A stretch of 63,186 bases of DNA, from assembly GCA_002897695.1 (NCBI GenBank), contig BDTG01000013.1:1-63186 (forward strand). The letters are read 5' to 3'. The DNA is from a bacterium BMS3Abin14. Lineage in GTDB: Bacteria > BMS3Abin14. The position numbers and the translations under genes were made by a program. The notes beneath the pieces are model-generated. The model did not search any database. It was not told the DNA's origin and saw only the letters and a list, made by a program, of their open reading frames with translations. Each line of letters opens with the position of its first letter. Within the stretch, counting starts at the first letter, position 1. Below are positions 41,537 through 53,032 of the stretch, piece by piece.

Positions 41537-42214
41537 CTACGGGATGATCTCTTTGAAGGTCTCAACGGAATAGAAGCGTCCGGGTTTTCCAGGCGGCCGA
41601 GCGCTGCTGGGCTTGAGAATGTGGACGAGATAGCGAATCTTGAAACGCCGGGCCGTCTCCAGGACGGACACGGTATCCTCGGCGAGAAAAGTCCTGGCCG
41701 GATCGAACATCATCTCCCGCCTGAGAGCCACCCAGAAACGCAGGTCCTCCTTCGGCGCTCCAAGTTCCTGGGATGTAAAGACCGCGTGGAACATGCCTCC
41801 CAGGGAGGTCTTCTTCATTTTGAGGTCCAGTGTCTTGCCGTGGGCGTTGGTAACCAGGCAGACCTCTTTTCCCGCCTCCCTTACCCCCGTCAAAAAGTCG
41901 GGGACAAAAGGGTGAACCGCGATGAGGTGGGCCACCTGCTCCTTGAGAGCAGGTATGTCCAGCCCGAGTTCTCCCGACCAGTAGTCCAGGCTGGTCCAGT
42001 TCAAGGTCCCTTCCTGGGCACGGTAACGCGGCATGAGCTTCCCTTTGGCCTCCTCCAGGGACATCCCGTGTGCCAGTGCATACTGCTCCGGCACGTACTC
42101 CTCCCAGAAGTGATCATCGAAGTGCTTGTCCAACAGGGTGCCGTCCATGTCCAGCAGGACGAGATCGATATGGTCCCACCGGGGAGGTGATTTGAGCGGA
42201 GCGATTGGCCTCAT
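41537..42214 (-). CDS. HAD-family hydrolase (YrfG-like nucleotidase type)
   Basis: The protein has 225 residues with HAD motif I LLDMDGTLLD (about 20-29), motif II VCLVTNAHGK and motif IV FLAEDTVSVLETA (acidic pair weakened). The helical cap holds HFWEEYVPEQYALAHGMS. The pattern fits the GMP/IMP 5'-nucleotidase YrfG group, though the substrate is uncertain. Its ATG overlaps the resB stop (ATGA), so it is the last gene of the cytochrome maturation operon; a longer frame upstream is rejected. Confidence 0.85.
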   Translation of the reverse strand: MRPIAPLKSPPRWDHIDLVLLDMDGTLLDKHFDDHFWEEYVPEQYALAHGMSLEEAKGKLMPRYRAQEGTLNWTSLDYWSGELGLDIPALKEQVAHLIAVHPFVPDFLTGVREAGKEVCLVTNAHGKTLDLKMKKTSLGGMFHAVFTSQELGAPKEDLRFWVALRREMMFDPARTFLAEDTVSVLETARRFKIRYLVHILKPSSARPPGKPGRFYSVETFKEIIP

Positions 42215-43266
42215 GACACAGGCCCGACACCGGACGGAAGGATTCCAAGATACCCCGCCAGAGCCCAGATGGTCCCGAGGGACAGGATCAGCGCCCCCAC
42301 GATTACGAACCACACACCCGGATCACGATTGACCCTGAAAACCCCGTAGACCGATTCGATAAGTTGACCGAGGGCGATGCCATTTCCGGCAATGATCGCC
42401 CTGTCAATCATGCCTGGAGCCGGGGATAGATAGGCCGAGCCCAGGACCTGCCCCCCGGCGTTCTTGACGAGAACGAGGAGTCCGGGACCTATGGCGTTCC
42501 CCATCCTCTCCCCCCTCTGCAAAACCCCTCCCAGTTCCAGCACCCTGCCCCCTCCCAGGGAAACCGTCCTCCCGGGGACAAGACGTACCGCCCCGGCGGT
42601 CTGCGTCCCTAAAACACCCCCGATAACCCCTGCGCCATAATCCTCCGGAGGATATACCACCGTGTTGCCATAAATGTGCGGATGGTTCAGCCGCAGGCTG
42701 CCCTGGGAAACCCTGGAACCGCCGGCAAAAAGGCTGACACGGCTGTGTGTATCCATAGGGCGGCCCCGGGGCGACTGAATAACCGTCAGGTTATCCAACC
42801 GCAACGACATCCCCATGCCGGGCACTTTTACCGTCTCGCCCTCCGACACGCTGACCCTTGCCCTGACGCCCCATGCGCTCCCGATTACGAACCCGGTGAA
42901 TACCAGGAGAAAACCCAGGTGGACAAGGACCTCACCGAGACCCCTTATCCTCTTCCTCCTGCGGATAAACCAGTTCACGGTACACATCAGAAGGCTGATG
43001 ATCATAAGGTAGGAGAGCGCCACCAGGACGTATATCCACAGGGAAAGAGGGAAAATTTTCGGGGCCACCTGACGCATCCACAGGCTGAACGGATAGGAAT
43101 CCATTTTGACCCAGAACTGTGGATCGTTGAAGTAGGCCGCGATGGAACCGGCACCCAGATCGACGCACCAGAGAATGCTCAGGACAACGAATGTCACCGG
43201 GGACACGGCCGTCCGCCAGAGTAATCCGGGGATGTTCCCTGATCTGTCTTCAGGTTTTTTGTTCAT
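42211..43266 (-). CDS. resB: ResB-like cytochrome c biogenesis protein
   Basis: Three membrane helices near the start (about 22-42, 75-95, 115-135) are followed by a large periplasmic beta-domain (VSEGETVKVPGMGMSLRLDNL). A last helix lies near the end (about 320-340). This is the layout of ResB, which with CcsA/ResC handles apocytochrome reduction and haem attachment in System II. It is 351 residues, shorter than Bacillus ResB (540). The partner gene lies upstream with a 224-base repeat-rich gap. The product would mature the cytochromes elsewhere in the window. Confidence 0.82.
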   Translation of the reverse strand: MNKKPEDRSGNIPGLLWRTAVSPVTFVVLSILWCVDLGAGSIAAYFNDPQFWVKMDSYPFSLWMRQVAPKIFPLSLWIYVLVALSYLMIISLLMCTVNWFIRRRKRIRGLGEVLVHLGFLLVFTGFVIGSAWGVRARVSVSEGETVKVPGMGMSLRLDNLTVIQSPRGRPMDTHSRVSLFAGGSRVSQGSLRLNHPHIYGNTVVYPPEDYGAGVIGGVLGTQTAGAVRLVPGRTVSLGGGRVLELGGVLQRGERMGNAIGPGLLVLVKNAGGQVLGSAYLSPAPGMIDRAIIAGNGIALGQLIESVYGVFRVNRDPGVWFVIVGALILSLGTIWALAGYLGILPSGVGPVS

Positions 43267-43490
43267 ATCTTTTAGCTTCCGCTGCGGCTCCTACAGTCGC
43301 CCCACGGGATTGCTTCGCGTAGAGTCGGCTCGCAATGATTTCGTTTGATTCGCCGCTATTGTACATCGGGCTTCCCACACGCCCATACGCCCCTACTCCC
43401 ACACACCCATACTCCCTTATTGCCCTTTCTCCGTGTCTGTTCTTCCCCTCTGGACTCTGGACTCTGGACTCTCTGCTTCCATGCTCCCGC
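43267..43490. repeat. Repeat-filled gap between ccsA and resB
   Basis: This gap contains a REP copy (43305-43339; gattgcttcgc and ctcgcaatga arms). It continues with loosely repeated cacacgcccatacgcccctac words (about 43375-43425) and tandem ctctggact words (43448-43471). Such filler between two cooperating genes suggests recent repeat insertion. Confidence 0.75.
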
Positions 43491-44273
43491 CTAAATAAGC
43501 GGGTGGGATGTCTTGAACAACAGCCCCAGCCCCAGATAGGTGAACAGGACCAGGACGAAACCGGCCAATGCCAGGAGGTTCAGGGGCCAATCCTGCCAGC
43601 CCGGTCTGTTACGCACGTGGAGAACCCCCGAATAGTAGAACCACAGTATCCACGACCACAGGTTCTTGATCTTCCACGTCCAGTAGGACCCCCAGGCCAG
43701 ATATGCCCAGAGACTGCCGACGATCATGGCCCAGGAAAAAAGTATGTACCCGACATAGAGGCTTTCGTCGAGCATACGTCTTCCATCGCCCGTTTCGGAG
43801 GGCCTCAGTGCGAGAAGCCGGTACAGACCCAGGAGAGCGGCAATGGCGAAAAGCCCGTAGGCCGCAAAGGATGTGGCAACGTGGATGAGGAACAGGGGCG
43901 TGTCGATGGCAGGGGTCAGGGGCGCCACAGTTTTCGGCCCTACGGAGGCGAAAAGCAGCGCCGCCTCGGCCATGACGAGGGCGGCGGGCAGGAACGGGTA
44001 TGCCCGGTACCGGAAGGTGAAATACAGCGCCGCCGTCACGACCCAGAGTGCAAGGAACTGCTGGGTCTCAAAAAGGCCGGTAACCGGCAGATGTCCTCCC
44101 GCGCTCCATCGGAGGACCAGAAGAATAATCTGGCAGAAAAGGCCCATGGCCGTCATCGCAGGAGCGGCGACACGGGGGATTTTACCAGTCGCAAGGAACA
44201 GGCAGACCAGCACAAAGGCAAGGCCATAGAATCCCAGAGACAGATAGTGTAGGAGGTAGGTAGTTTCGATCAT
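43491..44273 (-). CDS. ccsA: CcsA/ResC-type haem-handling cytochrome c biogenesis protein
   Basis: The 260-residue protein has about seven to eight membrane helices and the tryptophan-rich haem-binding loop near residues 195-215. The family consensus is WGxxWxWDxKE, but here the loop reads WGSYWTWKIKNLW, with lysine where aspartate is expected. Histidines thought to ligate haem are present at HVATSF and near the C-terminal LHVRNRPGW. It works with ResB in attaching haem to CxxCH motifs in the periplasm. The start is ATG 44273. Confidence 0.85.
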   Translation of the reverse strand: MIETTYLLHYLSLGFYGLAFVLVCLFLATGKIPRVAAPAMTAMGLFCQIILLVLRWSAGGHLPVTGLFETQQFLALWVVTAALYFTFRYRAYPFLPAALVMAEAALLFASVGPKTVAPLTPAIDTPLFLIHVATSFAAYGLFAIAALLGLYRLLALRPSETGDGRRMLDESLYVGYILFSWAMIVGSLWAYLAWGSYWTWKIKNLWSWILWFYYSGVLHVRNRPGWQDWPLNLLALAGFVLVLFTYLGLGLLFKTSHPLI

Positions 44274-44413
44274 CCCGGCTCCTGCAGGAGGTTCTCAGAA
44301 CGCAGGTTTCGATTTTCAGCCATGTATTCGCGTTCTGAATTCTCAAACTGACCGGGGGATGGTACCATAACTGAAAAATTATTATAGTCCCTACCGGAAA
44401 TGGAGCGGCACGG

Positions 44414-46528
<2,115 letters not shown>

Positions 46529-46649
46529 ACAGATTGAAGATCCACCCTTTATTGCTGATGCCCCACCTTCTTGACACCCACACCGGCCCCTGATACGTTC
46601 GGCGAAACCCGACAACCTTAACCTTATCCCCACCTTTCAGGAGCAGGAA

Positions 46650-48638
46650 ATGGATATTGAAAACCTTTCCATCAACACCCTTCGCATGCTGGCGGTGGAC
46701 GCAGTTCAGAAGGCCAATTCCGGACATCCCGGCATGCCCATGGGCGCGGCCCCCATGGCCTGCGTTCTGTGGACGGATATACTGAAACACAACCCGGGCA
46801 ACCCAAAATGGCCGGACCGTGACCGCTTCGTCCTCTCGGCAGGACACGGGTCCATGCTCCTGTACGCCCTTCTCTATCTCACCGGATACGACCTGTCGCT
46901 GGATGACCTGAAAAACTTCCGCCAGTGGGGATCCCGGACCCCGGGTCATCCCGAGGTGCACATGACCCCGGGGGTAGAAACCACCACCGGGCCCCTGGGA
47001 CAGGGGATCGCCAACGCAGTCGGGATGGCCATCGCCGAAGAGCACCTGGCCGCCCGCTTCAATCGGCCCGGCTTCACCCTGGTCGACCACTATACCTACG
47101 TCATTGCCGGAGACGGGGATCTCATGGAGGGCATCTCGTCAGAGGCATGCTCCCTTGCCGGACATCTCGGCCTGGGAAAGCTCGTATTGCTTTACGACGA
47201 TAATCATATATCCATAGAAGGTTCAACCGAACTTGCCTTCACCGAGAACCGGCTGGAACGATTTGACGCTTATGGATGGCACACACAGGAGGTCCCGGAC
47301 GGGAACGACACGGCGGCAATCCGCACGGCCATTCAAAACGCCAGGAAGAACACTGACCGGCCTTCCATCATCGCCGTTCGCACCCACATCGGGTTCGGGA
47401 GCCCAAACAAGCAGGACACCTCGGCGGCCCACGGGTCCCCTCTCGGGGAGGAAGAGGTCATCTTGACCAAGAGGAACCTTGGATGGCCCACAGACCAGAC
47501 TTTTTTCGTCCCGGATGAGGCCATGAGACATTTTCGCGCCTGTCTGGAAAAGGGCTCAGCCCTCGAGGAAAAATGGAAGGGCTTTTTTGCCAGCTACGAA
47601 AGAAAATTTCCTGAGATGTCGGACCAGTGGCGTCAGATGTGGAGCGCCGATCTTCCCCGGGGGTGGGAGGAGGCCCTCCCCGAACTTTCGGGTGAGGATA
47701 TGGCCAGCCGGGCCGCCTCGGGGAAGGTAATAAATGCCCTGGCCCCGGTCCTGCCCCGCCTCCTGGGCGGATCAGCCGACCTTGCTCCCTCCAATAATAC
47801 ATGGATCAAGGGTGAGGCTGCTTTTTCAAGGGAGGATCGATCAGGAAGGAATTTTCACTTCGGGGTCCGGGAACACGGAATGGGAGGCATCGCCAACGGC
47901 ATGGCCCTGCATGGTGCTCTGCATCCGTACATCGGTACGTTTCTCATCTTCTCCGACTACATGAAACCGGCCATACGGCTGGCCAGCCTCGAAAAATGTC
48001 CTGTTACCTACATCTTCACCCACGACAGTATCGGCCTGGGCGAGGACGGGCCAACTCATCAGCCGATTGAACAGCTTGCCGCGCTGCGATCCATTCCAGG
48101 CCTCATCGACCTTCGCCCCGCCGACGCCTCTGAGACAGCGCAAGCCTGGAAGGTGGCCCTCGAGGCCGAGGGTCCCGCGGCCCTCATCCTGACCAGGCAG
48201 AAGCTGAGATCCATCGATCGAACGAACGCTCCTCCGGCAAGTGAGATCGCCAGGGGCGCATATATTCTATCGGATCCATCCGAAGAACCGCGTGCCATCA
48301 TTTTCGCCGGCGGGTCTGAGATCAGTCCGGCCCTGGAGGCGGTAAAACTTCTCGGAAACAGCGACATTCCCGTCCGTCTGGTTAACGTGGTGAGCTTCGA
48401 GCTTTTCAATCGACAGCCGGATAAGTACAGGGATGAGGTCCTCCTTTCCGGAATCACCGCCAGACTGGCTGTTGAGGCGGCTTCCCCATTCGGCTGGGAG
48501 CGCTTCGTCGGTATTGAAGGAAGGATTATCGGCATCAACCGGTTCGGCGCATCGGCCCCGGGCAACGTGAACATGGAAAAATTCGGCTTCACGGCCGGGA
48601 ATATTGCCGGGGCGGTGAGGGGGCTCCTGGCCGAATAG
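46650..48638 (+). CDS. tkt: Transketolase
   Basis: This thiamin-diphosphate enzyme moves two-carbon units between sugar phosphates in the non-oxidative pentose phosphate pathway. Visible motifs are [13 protein letters not shown], the ThDP-binding [13 protein letters not shown] ... [14 protein letters not shown] block (about 155-190), the pyrimidine-domain [19 protein letters not shown] and [18 protein letters not shown]. It has full length (662). It complements gnd and zwf at the other end of the window and can supply erythrose 4-phosphate for aroF. GGAGCAGG precedes the ATG. Confidence 0.97.
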   Translation: MDIENLSINTLRMLAVDAVQKANSGHPGMPMGAAPMACVLWTDILKHNPGNPKWPDRDRFVLSAGHGSMLLYALLYLTGYDLSLDDLKNFRQWGSRTPGHPEVHMTPGVETTTGPLGQGIANAVGMAIAEEHLAARFNRPGFTLVDHYTYVIAGDGDLMEGISSEACSLAGHLGLGKLVLLYDDNHISIEGSTELAFTENRLERFDAYGWHTQEVPDGNDTAAIRTAIQNARKNTDRPSIIAVRTHIGFGSPNKQDTSAAHGSPLGEEEVILTKRNLGWPTDQTFFVPDEAMRHFRACLEKGSALEEKWKGFFASYERKFPEMSDQWRQMWSADLPRGWEEALPELSGEDMASRAASGKVINALAPVLPRLLGGSADLAPSNNTWIKGEAAFSREDRSGRNFHFGVREHGMGGIANGMALHGALHPYIGTFLIFSDYMKPAIRLASLEKCPVTYIFTHDSIGLGEDGPTHQPIEQLAALRSIPGLIDLRPADASETAQAWKVALEAEGPAALILTRQKLRSIDRTNAPPASEIARGAYILSDPSEEPRAIIFAGGSEISPALEAVKLLGNSDIPVRLVNVVSFELFNRQPDKYRDEVLLSGITARLAVEAASPFGWERFVGIEGRIIGINRFGASAPGNVNMEKFGFTAGNIAGAVRGLLAE

Positions 48639-48668
48639 AGCTCAAAAGGAGTTTCCGGAGAGAAGGAC

Positions 48669-50006
48669 ATGGACACTGACGGTGAAGGAATCCTCCGGAT
48701 TCTCAGCTTTCTGAGGACCGGGATATGGAGAACTCACTCGGAGGATCTGCCCGGGGTAAGGGGGGTATTCCTCAACGGTCTCAAGATATTCCTCATTGCC
48801 CTGAGGAAGTTCAGAACCGATAACTGCCCCTTGAGGGCCTCAGCCCTGACCTATTACACCGCATTGTCCATCGTTCCGGTCTTCGCCCTTATCTTCGCCA
48901 TCGCAAAAGGCTTCGGCTTCGAGAAGCTCCTTCAAAGACAGATCCTGCAGCAGATACCTGAACATGAGGACATCATGCTCAGGATCCTTGATTTTGCGCG
49001 TTCCCTTCTCCAGAACACACGGGGCGGGCTCATCGCCGTTATCGGCGTCCTTTTTCTCCTCTGGACGATTATCAAGGTGGTGGGACACGTCGAGTTTTCC
49101 TTAAACGAGATCTGGCAGGTAAAAAGGCAGCGCAGCCTCCCCAGGAAATTCACCGACTACCTGTCCATCACCCTCATCTGCCCCTTTATCATTCTCCTTT
49201 CCAGCAGCGCCACGGTGTTCATCAACACGCACATGGCCCAGTTTGCCGCCCATCTGGGACTCCAGCGCATTGCGGGGCACATCCTGCTGCTGACAACCAC
49301 CCTTTCACCCTACGTTCTCATGTGGATCCTGTTCGCCCTGATCTACCTCGTCATTCCCAACACCCGGGTACGGTTGCCCTCCGCTGTTGCGGCCGCCCTG
49401 GTGGCCGGGACTGTATATCAGGTCACCCAGTTGGTGTTCTTGAGGTTTCAGGTGGGGGTCTCCAGGTTCAACGCCATTTACGGTGGATTCTCTGCGTTGC
49501 CCCTGCTTCTTATCTGGATTCAGTTGAGCTGGATGATCGCACTCATGGGAGCCGAGATCTCCTTCGCCATTCAGAACGTGGAAACGTATGAGCCCCCCAT
49601 CGAGGCGCTGAGGATAAGCCCCCTCAACAGGAGAATTATTTCCCTAGCCATTATCCATCTGATTGTGAAACGATTCTTCGAGGGGAAAGAGGCGCTTTCA
49701 TCCCAAGGGATATCGAGGTCCCTTGGAATACCATTCGCAATCGTGGTGGATGTAACCGCCCAGGGGGTGGCCGGTGGGCTCATCTGCCTGACCGAGACTG
49801 CCGATGGGACAGGCCCTGCCTTTCTGCCGGCGAGCGACATCGATGGATTCACGATTTCCCGCGTATTGGAGATGCTGGAAAATGTCCCTCCCGGGGATCT
49901 GCCGGCTTCCCCGAGTGACGATATGGATCGGCTTACAGAGGCGCTCGCATCATTTGGCCGGGAAATGGACCGGTCACCCGACAACAGGCTGCTCAAGGAT
50001 ATCTAG
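48669..50006 (+). CDS. YihY/UPF0761-type membrane protein (formerly RNase BN)
   Basis: Residues about 30-300 contain six membrane helices with the family phrases DNCPLRASALTYYTALSIVPVF, RYTLxxNTRVRLPSA-type IPNTRVRLPSAVAAALVAGT and FNAIYGGFSALPLLLIWIQLSWMIALMGAEISF. The C-terminal 140 residues form a winged-helix-like soluble tail (ISLAIIHLIVKRFFEG, QGISRSLGIPFAIVV). Members were once thought to be RNase BN, but they are membrane proteins of unknown function. Length 445. The gene starts 30 bases after tkt. Confidence 0.9.
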   Translation: MDTDGEGILRILSFLRTGIWRTHSEDLPGVRGVFLNGLKIFLIALRKFRTDNCPLRASALTYYTALSIVPVFALIFAIAKGFGFEKLLQRQILQQIPEHEDIMLRILDFARSLLQNTRGGLIAVIGVLFLLWTIIKVVGHVEFSLNEIWQVKRQRSLPRKFTDYLSITLICPFIILLSSSATVFINTHMAQFAAHLGLQRIAGHILLLTTTLSPYVLMWILFALIYLVIPNTRVRLPSAVAAALVAGTVYQVTQLVFLRFQVGVSRFNAIYGGFSALPLLLIWIQLSWMIALMGAEISFAIQNVETYEPPIEALRISPLNRRIISLAIIHLIVKRFFEGKEALSSQGISRSLGIPFAIVVDVTAQGVAGGLICLTETADGTGPAFLPASDIDGFTISRVLEMLENVPPGDLPASPSDDMDRLTEALASFGREMDRSPDNRLLKDI

Positions 50007-50359
50007 CAGGTTGTCATCGCATTTCACTCAGGGCTTTCCCCTTCGCTGAAGCTATGGGGGACAAGCGCAATGACACCTCTCTCGTATTCGCGTTCCTTTC
50101 TGTCCAGAAAACAGGGTGTTGGAAACCAGGATCAGGAAGCGTCATCCACAAGAAACCCTGGTTCCGGACCGTTGACCAATATTCAGTTTTCCATTATTAG
50201 TAGGATTGAAAAAATCCATTGATGACCTTTTAAGGTGATGGAGTTCACCATGAAACTGCCCTGAGGGGATAATGACTCCTGACAAGATCGCATGCCGGCA
50301 GGGCCGTGGGATCGGCCGTCGAGAGGCTCTGCCGGACATAGACCTGGAGGAGTCGAAAT
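50007..50359. other. Leader region of the dynamin-like gene
   Basis: No gene is found. The stretch 50040-50200 is ordinary non-coding sequence. From 50295 to 50335 there is a compact nested hairpin, listed separately, and GGAGGAG lies at about 50346-50352. Confidence 0.5.
50295..50335 (+). ncRNA. Structured leader (nested hairpin) before the dynamin-like gene
   Basis: CCGGCAG (50295-50301) pairs with CTGCCGG (50329-50335). Inside, GGCCG (50302-50306) pairs with CGGCC (50313-50317) around TGGGAT. The remaining single-stranded loop is GTCGAGAGGCT. It ends 24 bases before the start codon. I do not match it to a known riboswitch. Confidence 0.45.
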
Positions 50360-52144
50360 ATGCCGGACCTGTCAGGAAAGACCTCGATCAACACGCTTCT
50401 TGACCGGGCAGTCGAGATGCTGGGCACACTCGGGCCCCAAGCCTTGTCCGGCCTGGAAAAGCTCCGTCACCTCAAAACCCGGCTGGAAGGCAACTATTTC
50501 AACATGGCCGTCCTCGGCCAGTTCAAACGAGGCAAGAGCACGCTGTTAAACGCCCTGCTGGGTGAAGCCATCCTCCCGTCTTCGGTAGTCCCCCTTACCG
50601 CCATCCCGACCTTTATCCGTTGGGGATCTGAGCTCAAGGCACGCATCCTTTTTGAGGATGAGCAACCGCCGAAGGAATTTTCGGCAACAAGTATTGATGA
50701 TCTGAGCCGGTTTCTCAAGGAGTTCGTCACCGAGGAGGCCAATCCCGAAAACCGGCTGCACGTTCTTCAGGCCGAGGTTTATCATTCATCACCCCTCCTG
50801 AAAAAAGGCCTGGTCCTCATCGACACCCCGGGGATCGGTTCAACCTTTCAGCACAACACCGAGACCACCCTGAATTTTCTCCCCCAGTGCGATGCCGCTC
50901 TTTTTCTCGTCTCCGCAGATCCGCCCGTAACCGAGGTGGAGATATCCTTCCTCAGGGAGGTCCGCACAAAGATTGACCGTCTTTTCTTTATCTTCAACAA
51001 GGTAGACTACCTCACCGGTCCCGATCGTGAGATGGCCCTTGCTTTTTTCAGAAAGGTGTTAGGGGAACAGGCCGGCATTTCGAAATCTCCACACATCTAT
51101 CCTGTTTCAGCTCTCCGCGCACTCAATGCTCGCATCAACCGGGATGAGGACGCTTTAAGGGAGTGTGGATTCGAGGAGGTGCAGGCCGACCTTATCGATT
51201 TTCTTATTAACGAAAAGGCCCAGGTCCTCCGGCAGGCTCTCGCGAGGAAGTCCGAAGATGTTATCGCCGAACTTCTCATGCGGCTTAACCTGGAGGCACG
51301 TTCCCTTCAGACCCCATTAGAGGATCTCGGCGAGAGGCTCAACCTCCTTGAGAGCAAGATTCGGGAAGCCGAGCGGCAGAGGACCTCCGCCGGAGATCTG
51401 CTGACCGGAGACCGGAGACGGACGGTGGAGTTTCTGGAACAGCAGGCTGAACAACTTCGTCGGAAGGCCAGAAGCCATTTTGAGGACGTGGTGAGGAAAT
51501 CTACAGCGACCTCAAAAAGCGGCGAATCCATGGAAAAGGCGGCCCGAGATGCCATTGCCGTTTCCGTCCCCGGTTTTTTCGAACGGGAATTGGGTGAGAT
51601 ATCGTCCGAATTCGACGCACATGTCACGGAACTTCTGAAACCTCACCAGGAAAGAGCCGACAGCCTTATCGAGGTGGTGAGAAGGGGGGCTGCGGAGCTG
51701 TTTGACATCCCATATCGGGCGCCGGAGAGTACCGGCGCACTGGAGGCAAGCCGGCAGCCGTACTGGATAACCCACAAGTGGGGGTCTTCCCTGAACCCCG
51801 TGCCTGCCGGCCTCTGGGACTGGGTGCTTCCCGGCGGAATCAAAAGACAGATTATTCTTAAACGTGTCCTCAAGCAGGTGGAGGACGTCGTTCTGTACAA
51901 CGTGGAGAACCTCAGATGGGCGACCCTGCAGAATCTGGACACGGCCTTCAGAAAGTTCACATCGAACCTGGACCTGCGCCTGGGGGAGACCATCAACGCG
52001 ACACAGGGGGCAATTCAGGCGGTCATTAAACGAAAAACGGAACAGTCCGACACCGTAGCCGGTGAACTCGCCAGGATCCAGGAAAAGATAACCGGACTCG
52101 ATGAACTGGAAAAGGGCTTCAGGGGCCTTTCCGGCCAGGGTTGA
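50360..52144 (+). CDS. Dynamin-like large GTPase
   Basis: The GTPase domain has G1 GQFKRGKST at 53-61, G3 DTPGIGS at about residue 156 and G4 NKVD at about 214. The G2 threonine lies in VVPLTAIPTF. Residues about 300-470 and 540-594 are long coiled coils; a hydrophobic patch (about 490-515, LWDWVLPGGIKRQIIL) could be the membrane paddle. Bacterial dynamin-like proteins remodel membranes or respond to membrane damage and phage. The length (594) fits. A structured leader lies in front. It is alone, with a convergent acyltransferase gene after it. Confidence 0.9.
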   Translation: MPDLSGKTSINTLLDRAVEMLGTLGPQALSGLEKLRHLKTRLEGNYFNMAVLGQFKRGKSTLLNALLGEAILPSSVVPLTAIPTFIRWGSELKARILFEDEQPPKEFSATSIDDLSRFLKEFVTEEANPENRLHVLQAEVYHSSPLLKKGLVLIDTPGIGSTFQHNTETTLNFLPQCDAALFLVSADPPVTEVEISFLREVRTKIDRLFFIFNKVDYLTGPDREMALAFFRKVLGEQAGISKSPHIYPVSALRALNARINRDEDALRECGFEEVQADLIDFLINEKAQVLRQALARKSEDVIAELLMRLNLEARSLQTPLEDLGERLNLLESKIREAERQRTSAGDLLTGDRRRTVEFLEQQAEQLRRKARSHFEDVVRKSTATSKSGESMEKAARDAIAVSVPGFFERELGEISSEFDAHVTELLKPHQERADSLIEVVRRGAAELFDIPYRAPESTGALEASRQPYWITHKWGSSLNPVPAGLWDWVLPGGIKRQIILKRVLKQVEDVVLYNVENLRWATLQNLDTAFRKFTSNLDLRLGETINATQGAIQAVIKRKTEQSDTVAGELARIQEKITGLDELEKGFRGLSGQG

Positions 52145-52166
52145 TCTTCCTGGTCTCCGCATATGC

Positions 52167-52979
52167 CTATCCACTCTGGACTCTGGACTCTGGACTCTGG
52201 ACAACGTTCCCCCATTCCCCCAGTTTCCCACGGATAAATCCGATTATCCGCTCATGCTCCTCACGGCCGTTGCCCGATACCGTCATCGGCTCGCCAAAGC
52301 AGATATGGACCGGCAGCATGGCGTGGATTTTTCCGAAGTCCCTCACCCGTTTCCCCACCCCCCACGCGTCTGTTTTTAGGGCAATGGGAACAATAGGAAC
52401 CTGGGCTCTGCGCGCGAGTTTGACACCAATCGAGTTAAAATTTACCGGGTCCAACTCAGCGCTTCGGGTGGTCTGGGGAAAAATAATGATGGACCTCCCC
52501 CTTCCCAGTTTATCGCTGCCGTCCCCCAGGACCTGTTTCAGATCCTCACGGGCATCTCTCCTGCCCACCACCACCGGGTCCCGCGCCTTCATGATATACT
52601 TGAAAACCGGATAATTGATCAGGCTCTCCTTGACCACGAAGGTGACCTCCATGTGGGGCTGAATGATGCAGGGAAGCACGAAGGTCTCCAGGGTACTCAT
52701 GTGGTTTCCGATAAACACGCAAGGCGACTCGAGATTGATGAAGGCCGCCATGTTTTCCACCTGAACCTTTACACCAACCGATTCGAGCGCATTTAAGACG
52801 GCCTCACTGCTCCTGATCCACTCGTTTCCGTCGTATACCCCCTTTTTGGCCTTACTGGAGGCGTTCCGGTAGACACCCATCATCTGTGCATAAAAGTAGA
52901 GTTCCGGAAAGAGCCGGGCAAGGACAGCCTGCTTCCTGTCCGGGCTCCTGTAGGAAGTCACCTCACCGAATCGCGTCAT
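52167..52979 (-). CDS. 1-acyl-glycerol-3-phosphate acyltransferase (PlsC-like)
   Basis: The catalytic HX4D-type motif reads NHMSTLE (His with Glu in the fifth position), and the later FPQTTRS block matches the family's phosphate-binding EGTRS site in altered form. Such enzymes add a second acyl chain to lysophosphatidic acid in the inner membrane. The start is set at ATG 52979 behind AAGAGGT, giving 270 residues; a longer frame lacks a ribosome binding site. It lies downstream of the patatin gene, so both probably act on lipids. Confidence 0.85.
   Translation of the reverse strand: MTRFGEVTSYRSPDRKQAVLARLFPELYFYAQMMGVYRNASSKAKKGVYDGNEWIRSSEAVLNALESVGVKVQVENMAAFINLESPCVFIGNHMSTLETFVLPCIIQPHMEVTFVVKESLINYPVFKYIMKARDPVVVGRRDAREDLKQVLGDGSDKLGRGRSIIIFPQTTRSAELDPVNFNSIGVKLARRAQVPIVPIALKTDAWGVGKRVRDFGKIHAMLPVHICFGEPMTVSGNGREEHERIIGFIRGKLGEWGNVVQSPESRVQSG
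52173..52202. repeat. Tandem ctctggact words
   Basis: Three to four copies of actctgg(ac) are joined in tandem. The block begins between two convergent genes and overlaps the last codons of the acyltransferase gene. The same words are at 29911-29930 and 43448-43471. Confidence 0.75.
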
Positions 52980-53032
52980 CGTTTTACCTCTTGACAAAAG
53001 CGGCGCGCTTTTCCGCAGAGCTGGAGAGCGCA

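Noticed and set aside
42211-42313. A longer start for the HAD hydrolase
   Set aside because: The extension overlaps resB heavily, while ATG 42214 gives a clean ATGA overlap and the correct HAD start.
52173-52202. Tandem ctctggact words as a CRISPR array
   Set aside because: The units are nine to ten bases without spacers, and no cas gene is present.
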